Positions 35,900 to 47,139 of a stretch of 64,000 nt of DNA are shown here, piece by piece. Both the position numbers and the translations under genes were made by a program. The DNA comes from Oxytricha trifallax (Eukaryota; Ciliophora; Spirotrichea; Sporadotrichida; Oxytrichidae). Below the pieces are notes generated by a model that saw only the letters and a list, made by a program, of their open reading frames with translations, was not told the origin of the DNA and ran no database searches. The stretch lies in assembly GCA_000711775.1 (NCBI GenBank), contig ARYC01001240.1, forward strand, positions 1 to 64,000, read 5' to 3'. Each line of letters opens with the position of its first letter. Positions within the stretch are counted from its first letter, which is position 1.

Positions 35900-37400
35900 T
35901 TATGAATTAAAATTTATTGGCTTCCCTAATAGACTGGGAGTTTCAGCCACATAATTGGTTTTGTGTGAAGATTTAATATTTTGAATTTATAGAGGTGGCA
36001 CAACATTTCATATTAGTTATGCCATATTCAATAAATGTATCTAAATAGCCTTAATTCCCTAGCTGCATTTGATAAATTTTTGATTGATCCTGTTAATAAT
36101 TTGTTATGTTTTAAAATACTGTTGAAATTATTGCTAAAGATTCTACTGTTAAGCTAGAATTTTAAGCTAATTCTATTATAATAAGTTAAACTTTTGTTTA
36201 TAGAATTGGAAAATTTAAATGCCTGATAAATTTGAGGGTATCATTTGAAGTTTTAATGTATTTATTTGCTATCGTAAAATATAGGTTTATGGATCTAAAT
36301 GATTTCCTTGTCTCTATTTTATTATTTACTATTGATAAAATTGCTCTAAATATTGAATTTGAGCTTCTTAATTGTTAAATTGTATAGGTTACTAAATTAT
36401 TAATTAAGGCTACGCTATAAAAAACAATCTCAAAACTAATCTTGCACTGCCTTAATTATTGGGTGCTGTAACTTAAGGAGTTTAATTTGGCTAAGTTCTG
36501 TTCTTTGATTTTTTACGTTTTTCTTCAATTTCTTATATAATTTTTTAATAATTTTCTGGTAAATCTTTCAATGATTCCAAAGGGAATGAAAGGAAGAGGT
36601 TAGAATTTGAATATTATTTTAAAATGGGCCTGATCTTTAGCTGGAATTATCACTTATCACCTTATTTATTGTAGATAATAATTAGAGTAAAATTTTAAGG
36701 TCTTTACATATTATGATTGCTTATTATTGCTAGATTTACATTTACCTGTAAAATAATAGGATTTTTGAATATAATGGAATATCAATCTAAAATCACATAA
36801 AAATATAACTATATATTATGACAATAAATTTTAGATTTGTTAAATATATCATACCTAATGCAGTTGTCTCGCTATATTAAATATGAAAAAGATTCCTATT
36901 GAATTACATTTACTTAGGTCTCATTAAGGGATGTCCATCTACAAGTATCTATTGGAACTATTTTCAATTAATTTATTTGCTTGCATCTTGCTCTAAACAT
37001 CGTCATTATAATGATAATTTATATCTTACCAATGGAGAGGAGTTCTTTGCAATTAAATAAGTCTAAAAAGATGCCATATTTCCATAATTTGTGCTAGAAT
37101 TATTTGGATTTCGGTTCAACCTCCTTGACACCTTTGCTAGGCGATTAACTTTTATCCTTCTAACTGACTTAACAAGCTACTAATTTTTAATTGAAAATTT
37201 AGAAAGTTTGATGAAGATGGAGAATATTATTAATATCAATCAATTGATCTGTAATATTTTAAATACAATTGGCTGCAAGATACAATTATTTAAGACTAAA
37301 TTAAAAATATAAGACACTTCAAACTCAATAGATGTTTGTGTCAATTTTCTTAATCAGTTATTTTTAAATCTCGTTTAAATTTTACAAAATTCATAAAATG
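35900..37400 (+). CDS. Probable gene, Leu-rich, unknown family
   Basis: The clearest piece, about 36918-37395, is 155 open codons with balanced composition: GLIKGCPSTSIYWNYFQLIY, NDNLYLTNGEEFFAIKQVQK, LELFGFRFNLLDTFARRL and SIDVCVNFLNQLFLNL. Upstream pieces in other frames (KFIGFPNRLGVSATQLVLCE near 35910; LDLNDFLVSILLFTIDK near 36295) may belong to the same protein. Leu spacing is suggestive of repeats, but I cannot align a consensus. No start is fixed. Confidence 0.4.
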
Positions 37401-37486
37401 ACAAATACAACTGTCATACAATTATTTTTTATTTATAAAAAAGATATATTAATTAGGATTTGATTTCCAATAATATATAAAATTAA

Positions 37487-37650
37487 GCATTATTGGTGCT
37501 AGTCTCGTATCTACGATTATTTTGAAGTCCTATATCCGAGTGCCTCTTGCTCGTGTATTCGAAAGCACCCGGTGTTTCAAGAAATTAGTTCTTTGCGTTT
37601 GCTACCTTGTTTCTAGAGGTTGATTGATTTGGATTGACACATTGTGATGT
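37487..37650 (-). CDS. GC-rich coding island, single macronuclear-destined segment candidate
   Basis: About 55 codons on the minus strand form a clear hydrophilic peptide: CVNPNQSTSRNKVANAKNQF and LETPGAFEYTSKRHSDIGLQ, ending NNRRYETSTNN. GC is markedly higher than in the kilobases on both sides, and coding character stops sharply at each edge. No start, stop or family is evident. Confidence 0.45.
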
Positions 37651-38143
37651 TGAAATGTAAAAATTTCGAGAGGAATAAATTTTAATTTTACTTTGCAATA
37701 TCAAATAAAAAGTTAGAATAATTTATAATATCTGCATTATTATAATTAAGCATAATGAATCACGAATTCATGATGAGAGTTTGATAAAATGTTTGAATAT
37801 AAGATACCATGTTTTAGATGCATTTAAATAGTTAAATTTAAATAAATTTAGCATTTAGGATTATCTGTTCTTGAACATCAAATCAATAAATGCCCATAAG
37901 ATACTTTATGGTATTTTTCAGAGAGTGTACTTCTATTGGGCAACATGAGATCTGAGAGCAGCGTGATCATTTGATCTTGCAATTGGATTGCTGTATGTTC
38001 TTGGCAATGTGAAGTATCTTCTCTTGCTGAGATCTTTCTATCTCTCATAAACTATAAGCCATCTCTAAATAAAAATTAATTAGTAATTTGTTCAGCAATT
38101 TATTCTTATTTGATGTGTGATGAATATACCTACGGTGTGAGCT

Positions 38144-39800
38144 TGCTTGAATACGTAGTAGAAGAGAACTGAGTAGAAGAATTGATTGTATCTCACTCTG
38201 CTTAGGGAGATACTCCTTCTTGTGCGCTTTATCGTAGTAAATTGAAAATCCAAAGTTATTGCAAGCATACCTAATAAAAAGCTATTATTAAATACAAGGT
38301 TGACTCTTATTCTCCTAATCTTCTTCTGAATCTCTGCTTGAGAGTGGAGTTGTCCAGGTTAGAGCGATACAAGCTTGAAAGTTATTGACTCATTTTTTAA
38401 TTACAACTATTATTATTATTATTCATTTTATATATTCTTTTATAAAAATAATGAGCAACGTTTCCTATTTAATTATAGAATAGTTTCATATTCTAAATAT
38501 TATGGTAAATTTCTTATGTTAAAAATTTTGTTAGGGTTACTGCTGAGTAAATTTTTAGATGCAGTAAATTAGAATTAGTTGTGCTGATGGAAAAATAGAT
38601 AAGTTCTCACTAAATCAGAGCAGCTGCAATTAAAATTTAGAAACATTTCAGATTTTACTAATTCAAGAAAAAAGTTAGAAATATGGGGAGATACAGAAAA
38701 TTTGAAATTGAGATTTTTTATAAGTTCTCTGATGAAGGAAAGGCGTGTATTAAGATATAAAAGGATTGGAGATGGTACTTTCTAATGAAAGTAAAAGCAT
38801 GAGCGAGAAGAAAAATATGGGAGTAAAAAGCTACTATTATTCAAAAATATCATTCAAAAATACTTTAAGGGTTACTTGTATGTTAAAAAGAATTAATAAT
38901 CATTCAAATTATAGGGGGCAGAAGCAATTTATTGAAGATTATGGAATAAAATTGATAAGAGCAACTAGAAATATTTTGAAGATTTGAAATTTGATATATA
39001 AACTCAAGCAAAAATGCTAGTCGCAAGATATTGGAGAGAAAAAAATTAAGTAATAGATTCTGAAAAAAATAAGGAGAGAAATTTTTATAGGCCTTCCCTT
39101 AAAATATTAAAATAAATATAGTCATTAATAATCTTAAAGAGAATATAAACATATCAAGTGAGTGAATATTTATAAAAGATTAATAAGAAGGCAGACTCGA
39201 ATAAAATGCAAAAAGTAAAAGGCAAAAATAGGTTACGGCAAGTGCAAGTATAATTATCAAAAAATAATTACTTTTAATTTTTTATTTATGATTTTATTTA
39301 TGATAAGGATGTTGCAAATGTTTCGAGTAGATTGAGATACAATTCTAATGCCTATTGTAACTAATTAATTATATATTTATATGCTTTTAGAATTGAGAAA
39401 AATTTAACTTGAACCAGCCTCTGAAACATTGAGAAGAAGCACAAATTAATAAAATCAAAAAATCAATGAAACACAATCACCAACAAAACTAATGAATGAT
39501 AAACATAAAAGGTTCGTCAATTCTAATAAAATTGGTTCATAACTCAGTTTAAGACGCCATTTAGTAAACTTAATTTATAAATCCTTGATTATATAAAATA
39601 TTAAGATTGGTTTGCTGCCAATCAATCGAAGTAGCCGTCAGCAAAGAGCAGCCAAAATTTTTTCTAAGCTAATCCAGGCTTATTGCTTTCATTAATTTAA
39701 GTTAGATTCTTTTGACCAGCCACTCTTCGCTCCAAACTTTAAGCAGACCACTAAATAATAATTAAGTTAAAAATTTCTAGTGAAGCTCTCCTTAAATAAG
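38144..39800 (+). CDS. IQ-motif (calmodulin-binding) protein gene, split
   Basis: The central frame starts at ATG 38587 and runs to TGA at 38953 through one TGA at 38800. It holds at least three IQ-type motifs: AAIKIQKHFRFYQFKKKV, ACIKIQKDWRWYFLMKVK and TIIQKYHSKILQGLL. Such motifs bind calmodulin or EF-hand light chains in ciliary and cytoskeletal proteins. An upstream piece (VSHSAQGDTPSCALYRSKLK) and a downstream piece (RQQRAAKIFSKLIQAYCFHQ, about 39430-39790) look related and on-strand. The joining is inferred; the IQ motifs are seen. The internal TGA falls where KVKA-ARRKIWEQ would otherwise be continuous. Confidence 0.55.
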
Positions 39801-40684
39801 ACAATTTACAGCTGTAATATCAAATTAGCTAAATGTCTACAGATTGGTAGAGAAGGCTATTATTGCTAGATTTTCAGAATTGACCATGCTTGATTTACAA
39901 AAAAAGAAGCTATAAGAATTAGAGAAAATTTAAATATTTAAGTAGACGATCATTAATAATTAAAAACTTAGATTTTTTAAAATAATATTAAAAAGAATTC
40001 ATAAATCTAACGAGCTAAGTCCAAATTTATTTTTTAGTCATAGCTCGTGAAAATTAATTATCTTTGATTTTATACAATATTTACTTTCATTTTTATATAC
40101 TTAAAATTTATTTTTAATATATTATCTACTATCCAATTATCATTACTCTTTTTTATTAACTTAATTATTTATTGGTTAAATTTCGTTTGAATTATTATTT
40201 AATTTTAGACATCAAAGTTTGAAATAGTTTTTAAGAAAAGCATAGTTCATTTTATCATTTTATAAGCTTTTCACTTATACTACCTTGTAAAGTATAATTA
40301 AATTTTATTACATATATAGTAAGTAAATAATATATTTCTATTCTTGATTATTTAATCATTTTTTGGAAATTGGAAGTAATTTCTCTAAATCTAACATTAC
40401 TTAAATTTAAATGGTTATGGAAAAATAATGATAAATTGTTATAGAAAATAGCTAAATTGGTTCAGGCATTATAGAGTTAATTAAAATTCATTTTAAAATG
40501 CAAACAGGACTAATTATTGCATTTAAATTAAAAATTAAAAATTTTGCAACTGTTACTTTGATTAATAAATATTCTCCAATAATATAACAGAGGAGCTTCG
40601 CAGCATAACTGAAACTGATCATGAAAATTAAGAAAACAGCTTTTCTATAATAACTTTGAATCCATACTATCTTTCTATATTTTT

Positions 40685-41290
40685 AGCAAAAACATCGATA
40701 GTGTGATAGAAGAGGAGAACAGTTCAGAAATGGAGGAATCAAGAAAGTAAATTGACTTGAAGTAGATTCAAAGAATTTAGCGTAGATCAAATTTAGGCAT
40801 CAATCTTTAATCTAGGGATTTTAGTACTGAGCTTAAACGCAAAAAAACTAAGGTAAAAAAAGATCTAAATCCAGCTTATTTTACTAGGATATTGCTTCAA
40901 GCTATTACTTTTATTAATGTAGTTAAATAGCAAGTTCTAGATAGGTAACTTACAGCAGGAGGTATTAATTAAAACAATGGGTATTTATAGAGGTCAAACT
41001 TCTTAAAGGACAGAGATGCTTATTAAATATCTTCTAAAGGTACGAGTAGAGTGCCAAATGATGAAGAGCATAAAATAACTGAGAATTAAATACGGAAGAG
41101 TTAGAAATTAAGCTGTGCAAAAGTTAAATATTAAAAAACGAAATTTTATAGTCCTACGAAATAGTTATGTGATTTAATTTGCTAAGAGTTTATTGTAATA
41201 AATTATATGCTTTCCTTAAATTTAATTAAAATGAATATTAATAAACCTCCACTATACTTAGTTGAGGTGTTTTTGAAATATATTTAATGA
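40685..41290 (+). CDS. Hydrophilic protein gene, unknown family
   Basis: There are 200 open codons to TGA at 41288, with over 20 in-frame TAA/TAG as Gln. The protein is charged and Ser/Lys/Gln-rich: DSVIEEENSSEMEESRKQID, LNPAYFTRILLQAITFINVV, FLKDRDAYQISSKGTSRVPN. Composition is convincing up to about 41210; the last codons may be run-on. The left edge follows TATTTTTAG, which would suit an intron or IES junction. No family recognised. A short Cys-containing piece downstream on the same strand may be another exon or segment. Confidence 0.55.
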
Positions 41291-41356
41291 ATGAATTTGG
41301 ATTACTTTTATTGTTTCTCACTCGAAATGTCTTTCTAAGAGATTGTTAAATCCTAA

Positions 41357-41492
41357 TGTTTTCTCTCCCAATTTGCACAACATGCAAGTCTAACATAGAT
41401 TTCCACTTTAACTTTTATGATAAACACTGGCGTCTAATGGGCATCTAACTGTGTTTTAACTACCTGAGTTCTCCAAAGGTGTGAGAGTAGCA
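41357..41492 (+). CDS. Short coding segment with CxxC
   Basis: Reads MFSLPICTTCKSNIDFHFNF, then YDKHWRLMGIQLCFNYLSSP, ending at TGA. It is a GC-richer island and may be the next segment of the gene just upstream. It is too short for a family call; the CxxC with following His residues hints at metal binding. Confidence 0.35.
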
Positions 41493-42040
41493 ATCAAAAC
41501 CTCAAAAAAATAAAGAATTTCATTAAAATTTTATTGAAATTGGTTATATATTGAACATTTGGACACTTTTGATTGACTTTATTTATCTATATAATATATT
41601 AATTGAATTAATTCTATGTATATATTGAGAAAATAAAATGAGAAAGTTTGAGTACAGAGATAACCATTGATTTCTTTAAGTGTAATGTTTAGTTATGAAT
41701 CAAAGTTTAGATTAAATTTGTTAGTTCCCTTAGCTTAGAAAGTTTGAGAGTATTTTTTATAGGTTGGAATAGTGTCTGCTTTGCTCGCAAATATCTAAAA
41801 TATGATAAAATGTGACAACATATATTCGGATTAGATCATATTTTAATTATAAATTATTATATTATAATTTACACTGAGTAAAATTAGTAATGTCTGTCAT
41901 TTTTCAATATAACGAGTAAGATTTCTGCAATTTCCTGGGTTCAATCAATAAAAAAGAAGAATCAATAACCACTAAATAAAAAGGTAATAATTTGCATTTA
42001 TTTTAGTCATTTTTATATAAACATATAAATAGAGAAGAAA

Positions 42041-43378
42041 GAATCAGCGATTTTAGAAGCATAGTTTGAAATTCAAGAAGCTGACAATTGCGTTAGATAA
42101 ATCATATATTTTACCAAGAAAATTAAAAGCATTTTTCTAAAATTATTTTAGTTGAAATAAATGGAGCTCGATCTGATTGGATTTGAAGCCAATAAAAAGT
42201 TGCAGTATGAATATAGAATTAAGACTTACAATTGCTATAAATTTGAGGCTAGAAGATCATTATTGAAAATACAAGATCGATCCTATAATTTAAAGAAGAA
42301 TAAGAAAGCTATGATGGGTGCTCATCTAAAGGAAGCAGTAATAACCAATTTCAATTTTTGTTTTAATTATTTCTTGTAATTAGGAAGTTTTAAAGGTTAG
42401 ATAAAAGCTCCTTCAACATAATCAATAGTTATATAGTGCTGCTAAATTTTTAATATTTTTTTTTCTCAATTGAAATTGATTCATTATGATATGGAAGCAA
42501 TTGCATTAGATATTAGAACCAATTTGCAATAGTCTTAGAAAATGCAGAAAATTGATCTAAACTTGGAAATATGAACAGTGAAATGTCAGTCAAATAGATT
42601 AATAAATGATATTAAAAAAGGTAGGAAAACTAACAAACTCAAACTTTTATATAATTAAATAATAAAAATGTCATAATAATTAGTGCAATTTTTTTGTTTA
42701 AGATTTAAATGACTTAGATGAGGTTAAATTAAAAGATAGATACATCGTTCAGAAAAATATGAGTAAATTTTTTATATAATTTATGATCGAATTTGCTGCA
42801 AAAGTTGGATATGATATAGAAGTAAATATAATTAAATATCGTGTATTTTGAAAAACTCATTCTATATGGAGTACTGTCATTAAAAATTATAGCAATTTCA
42901 TTGGTTTTTGTACTAAAGCTTAATGTATTTTGAAATAAAAGTATTTCATACTATAATCATAAATTTATAGAAAAATATAGAGGATCGCATTTATTCAATT
43001 TTTAATTATCGTGTAAAAAAAGAAAAAATTATCCATTAAAAATAAGCTTGTGTAATATTTTGAAAATCAAGTTTGGAGTTCATTAATTCTGTCTCATTAT
43101 TATAATATTAATTATGAATATTAAATTGAAAGATATTCTCATAATTTTTCATAAAAAACTTTTCAATAACTTATTATCTTGGCGAAATTAACTAAAGTAT
43201 AACAGAATATGAAAGTGATAGCAATGAGAAAGTATCAAAGGCTAATAAAAGCTAATTAAATGAGAGAGATAATTTGGCTGCTCTTGTAGGCTAAAGCATC
43301 AGAATTTACAATCAATATGATTTTTTATTTATTGAAAACCTTTAAAAAATGTTACTGCTTTTAATTGAATTCACTTGA
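42041..43378 (+). CDS. Split gene, helical protein of unknown family
   Basis: The first frame is at least 177 codons to TGA at 42572: EIQEADNCVRQIIYFTKKIK, LDLIGFEANKKLQYEYRIKT, KNKKAMMGAHLKEAVIT, then MEAIALDIRTNLQQSQKM. A middle piece reads LDEVKLKDRYIVQKNMSKFF and IEFAAKVGYDIEVNIIKYRV. A last piece, about 43169-43378, reads GEINQSITEYESDSNEKVSK and LNERDNLAALVGQSIRIYNQ to a TGA stop. The pieces are separated by AT-rich stretches consistent with IESs or introns. Mostly alpha-helical and charged; no motif names it. Its last bases overlap the end of the minus-strand gene opposite. Confidence 0.5.
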
Positions 43379-43800
43379 TATTTCATAGAAGATATTAGAG
43401 TAAGTTTTGTATAAGATTCTCTCATTTTCTCAAGCAACACTTGCTCAACTAATGCAAATGTTTTCAGCATCTTAAATAGACTGCTTCCAACCATACATTC
43501 AATCATCCTGATTTTTGTTTTAGAATCGATAATCTCAATATTTAATAATATTTCTTAATTAAGCTTTTAATGGCTTCCGGACCTTCACGTTTTTGTTTAA
43601 TTAGGTTGCAAAATAAGTTTTCATTTTTGTTAAATACTTACCTATTAATATCACATTACTATTCTTTGTCCTTCGCAAATTTTATGTCCTTAAGCAAAAT
43701 TAGCTGACAATTTTTTAAAGTTTATAAAAATTTAGAGATTATTTTGTCTTTTAGAATGTTTTTCAGGTTATAATTTATAACAGCAGATTTTGTAGTCTGA
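43312..43800 (-). CDS. Minus-strand gene, helical, unknown family
   Basis: Pieces in order on the minus strand: NYNLKNILKDKIISKFLQTL (near 43790), NLIKQKREGPEAIKSLIKKY, then a 78-codon frame EIIDSKTKIRMIECMVGSSL and MLKTFALVEQVLLEKMRESY, ending at TGA. Residue composition is convincing. An AT-rich stretch around 43640-43680 with GTAAGTATT may be an intron or IES. It runs tail to tail with the plus-strand gene. No family recognised. Confidence 0.45.
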
Positions 43801-44210
43801 TTAAGGGAGGTTAACACTAATTTTTTAGGTTAAGTTCTTTGAACAGTTTAGTTTTGATCATTTTAATCGATTAAAGTGTTAATAAAAAATGTGGTTTGAT
43901 TTACAAAGTTGGTTGTCTCTGCCAGGTTATGCTAAGGATCTTACAAAACTTTGTGTAAAAGCGGTAGATACTGTAAGTGCTAATTTATTAGCGGGGTATT
44001 GAATCCCTAACTATCAAGTTTCCCTTGACTATGATTGATATGATCTCTGCTATTATTCATTGAAAATTTCATCTCTATTTTACTGACGCTTTTATCTTGA
44101 ATTTTTTAATGACACAATTACTTAATTGGTTCCTGAACGTCAAAAGACTTTTCCTTTTCTTTTTTAAATTTTTTCTTCTTGTGAGATTGACTATTTTAAT
44201 TTGCTCTAGA

Positions 44211-44218
44211 TTCAGTTC
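44211..44218. other. 8-bp target duplication, left copy (TTCAGTTC)
   Basis: The same 8 bases lie directly after the right end of the Merlin element (45727-45734). Merlin/IS1016-type elements make 8-9 bp duplications. Confidence 0.75.
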
Positions 44219-44344
44219 GTGGGGGAAGTTTCCTGCACCGGTTTATGTTAAAAAGAATTTCAGAAAGTTCCTGCACTTAAAATTTAAAACAACTAACAAC
44301 CAACTTCCGGACTAATTTCATCGTTATAATTATTCTTAATTTAT

Positions 44345-45577
44345 ATACCAATTAGTTTATATCTCTATTAGATTGGATTCTGGACAATCCCAGCACTGTC
44401 TCGTTTCTTCTGAATACTAGTTTAACTAAGAACTCTTAGGCATATTAGGCTGGAATTGATCCACTATATCTATTTCTTAAGAATTTAAGCTGACTCCAAG
44501 TATTCTCAATTCTATTAGTTGTAATCTAAACTCCATGTACTACTCTTCCTATCATCCCTCTATATCCTTCCCTTAATTAATGAATATAAGTTCCATGAAA
44601 GTATCCATTATATCTAAGAAAGTTGTAACCCCTCCAACCATCCGTTATTATTGTACTACCCTTATAACATATTATCCAATTATATTTCTTAGTGTTCTTT
44701 CATTTTTGTTTTTAACACACTCGATTACTATTTTCTTGCTATCTCTTCCAAATAATCCTATTGCCCATACTTATCTGTCTTTTCTTATTCTTCTTTAATT
44801 TGAAAGAGGCCAATGACAAAATAGTGATTCATCAATTTCTACAACTTCATTGATCATTTCTAATGTTGAATAGTACTCATTTTTCATCCATTCTGATATT
44901 CTATTTCTTAACTCAAAGAGAATTGCGTTAATAGTATAATTGACTTTACATGTTCTTCGCTAACTATTTGTCTAAGGATTTTATGTATCTTACTAGCATT
45001 GTTTCTATCAATGAAGTAGATAAAGATATTATGGTTAATATTTTTATTGGAGTTTTTGAGATTTACCCAAATATAGAATCTTTTCCTATAAAACCCCATT
45101 GATCAATTAAGACATGATAATTGGGGTTAAGTACAATTATATTAAGACTTAATTATAACTGGCATATAATTATAATGTTTGGGCTAATTATTAAACTATT
45201 GGCTCGATTAATTGTCCTTATAAAATAATCCAATCAGGGTGTGTAAATCTGATTTTAGCCTAATTATTTATAATATTAGCCAATTATAATTAATTCTTAA
45301 TCTATTTATTCTTAACTCCAATCCTCGCTTCTTAATTGATCAATGGGGTTTTACTTACTTTAAGATTGCAACGATTACATTTGAATTATTCACCATCAAC
45401 TCTAGTACTACATTTTTATATCAGCATACGATTCCAACAACTCTGACATATTTCATCTGATATTAGTAAATTTCTGTTTCTTTACCATTAGATTGTCCTC
45501 TCTGTATTCATAGTAATTCCGAATATTGTACCCAATTGTTCTTGAAATTATGATTCAATTTTTCTTGTTCTTTCCAT
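44345..45577 (-). pseudogene. Merlin/ISXO2-like transposase, interrupted by a MITE
   Basis: Starts at ATG 45577. The N-terminal part has a zinc-ribbon-like pair (EICQSCWNRM and FKCNRCNLKV). After the MITE the DDE/ISXO2-like domain follows: VEIDESLFCHW (first Asp), RQVWAIGLFGRDSKK, GSTIITDGWRGYNFLRYNG (second Asp) and TTNRIENTWSQLKFLRNRY (Glu). All three catalytic residues are present. One frame change lies near 44655 and others between the MITE and the first Asp; Gln positions use TAA/TAG. The family call is firm. Confidence 0.85.
45089..45353. mobile_element. MITE copy B, nested in the Merlin transposase
   Basis: 265 bp, no coding. Ends TAAAACCCCATTGATCAATT and AATTGATCAATGGGGTTTTA are perfect inverted repeats at the tips and stay similar for about 45 bp. 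TA at both ends fits a Tc1/mariner-type target duplication. It shares ends and interior with MITE copy A. The transposase reading resumes on the other side. Confidence 0.8.
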
Positions 45578-45734
45578 ACCTATATAATGTTAGACAACGT
45601 GTAACACTATATTTTCTTGAACTACTTAAATGATGCAACAAAATCCTCTTAACAGTTAATGGGTGATAAAATATTAAATTTTTTAATTTATGTAAAAAAA
45701 ATAAGTGCAGGAAACTTTCCCCCACCTTCAGTTC

Positions 45735-46133
45735 TAAATCTAATAAATTTTCTTTATCTTAACATTGGTTTATGGATAATATGAAAGATTGTGGATTAGT
45801 CACTTTCATCCATACTTGAATCTGATTTATATTTTTGCTGCCTAATATAATCTGAATCATATTCCTCTAGATTACTACTCTCCTAAAATAATGCAAATCT
45901 GAACTTTCTTTCTTTCTGATTTACGACATCATCTTTTCATGCTGTTTTATTTTAGTTTTAAAAAGCTACATCCTTTTAAGCACTCTAGAATATGATTGAG
46001 ATATCTTTGTGATTAATCTTTTGTTCATGTTTACATTATCATTTTCTCCAAGCTCTTCATTCTTCATGTCCTCTGCTTTTATTGTAATTTTTTTTCTCAT
46101 GTTTAAGTCCTCAATCTTTGGCACATCTGGCAT
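45735..46133 (-). CDS. Hydrophilic protein gene next to the Merlin insertion
   Basis: From ATG 46133: MPDVPKIEDLNMRKKITIKA, EELGENDNVNMNKRLITKIS, KTKIKQHEKMMSQIRKKESS, then after a one-base shift ESSNLEEYDSDYIRQQKYKS and DSSMDESD. Coding appearance also continues upstream (NAIESAKDFHRQTMRFSKSE), separated by only one in-frame TGA. The charged, coiled-coil-like character gives no family. The downstream end meets the Merlin target site, so the transposon may have inserted in the gene's 3' part. Confidence 0.5.
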
Positions 46134-47007
46134 TTTTATTTTTCATTCAGATTTACTGAATCGCATCGTTTGTCTGTGAAAATCCTTAGCACTTTCTATT
46201 GCATTTTGCAATTTTATGTTTTACTTGCACATTTACTATTTTAGTTCTTTGTGCTTACTTTAAGAACAATATTAATCAAGTATAATCAAAATGTGGAGAC
46301 AGTTATAAAAAAAATAAAAAATAAAAAAAAATAGGATTATGTTCTTCACTAATTATGTTAACTAAAATCAAACTGTAGCTTTTTTGAAAAAGATTAACTG
46401 CATATTTATTTTAATTAAATTATTGAATTTTCTTTTTTTAACTTTTCTGATTTATTTTTAATTTAGGGCTTGTCTGTTCATATCGATTGAGTATTTTACA
46501 TTTAGACTGCTTCTTGTGTGTTTTTTTTGTCAAAAAATTCAGATATCTTCCTTGAGCTATCTTCAGGATATCTTCCATAAAAAGATTAAAATTTTTAAAT
46601 TTTTCAGTTGCAAAAACAGCAGCAACAACAACAATAGAAAAAAAAGTAAAATTAACAGTAATAATAATAATGGCAATAATTAATGCACTGGGATTTTAAA
46701 AAGTAATCTAATTTACTAATTTTCGAAGATTTTTCAGATTTTGATGAAGATGAAGAAATTGATGTTGTAAATAATGATAACTTTTAAAATGACGAATTTT
46801 AATTTTTGAAATTCTCATGATTTTCAATAGTGCATTAATTATTGCTAGTATTATTGTTATTACTGATAATTTTACTGTTTTTTCTATTGTTGCTGCTGTT
46901 ATTGCTACTGAAAAATTAAAAAAATTATTATTTTAGGAAGATATCATGAAGATAGCTCAAGGAAGATATCTGAATTTTTTGAAAAAAAACACACAAGAAG
47001 CAGTCTC

Positions 47008-47010
47008 AAT
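47008..47010. other. 3-bp target duplication AAT of TBE-3
   Basis: AAT lies directly before the CAAAACCC end, and the same AAT follows the GGGGTTTTG end at 50995-50997. ANT is the known TBE target. Confidence 0.85.
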
Positions 47011-47090
47011 CAAAACCCTAAAACCCCTTAATAAGGTTTATAAGTGCTTTGATTTGTATGAAATTTGATAGAGGTTGGGGTTATTAATAA
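47011..47090 (+). repeat. TBE-3 left terminal inverted repeat
   Basis: About 78 bp, starting with the C4A4-type repeat. The reverse complement of the right end matches with scattered differences. Confidence 0.88.
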
Positions 47091-47139
47091 AATGCAAGAC
47101 AAAAATAACAATCTTATATGGGTTTTATTTATGATAAAT

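Larger units (their letters stand above)
44219..45726 (-). mobile_element. Merlin / IS1595-type DNA transposon, 1.5 kb
   Basis: Terminal inverted repeats GTGGGGGAAGTTTCCTGCAC (left) and GTGCAGGAAACTTTCCCCCA (right) differ by one inserted base. An 8-bp direct duplication flanks them. The interior encodes one transposase on the minus strand, interrupted by a MITE. The intact ends and duplication suggest fairly recent insertion; the transposase is now broken. Confidence 0.85.

Noticed and set aside
44097-44798. Plus-strand hydrophobic ORFs across the Merlin region
   Set aside because: They are antisense or flanking readings of the minus-strand transposase region.
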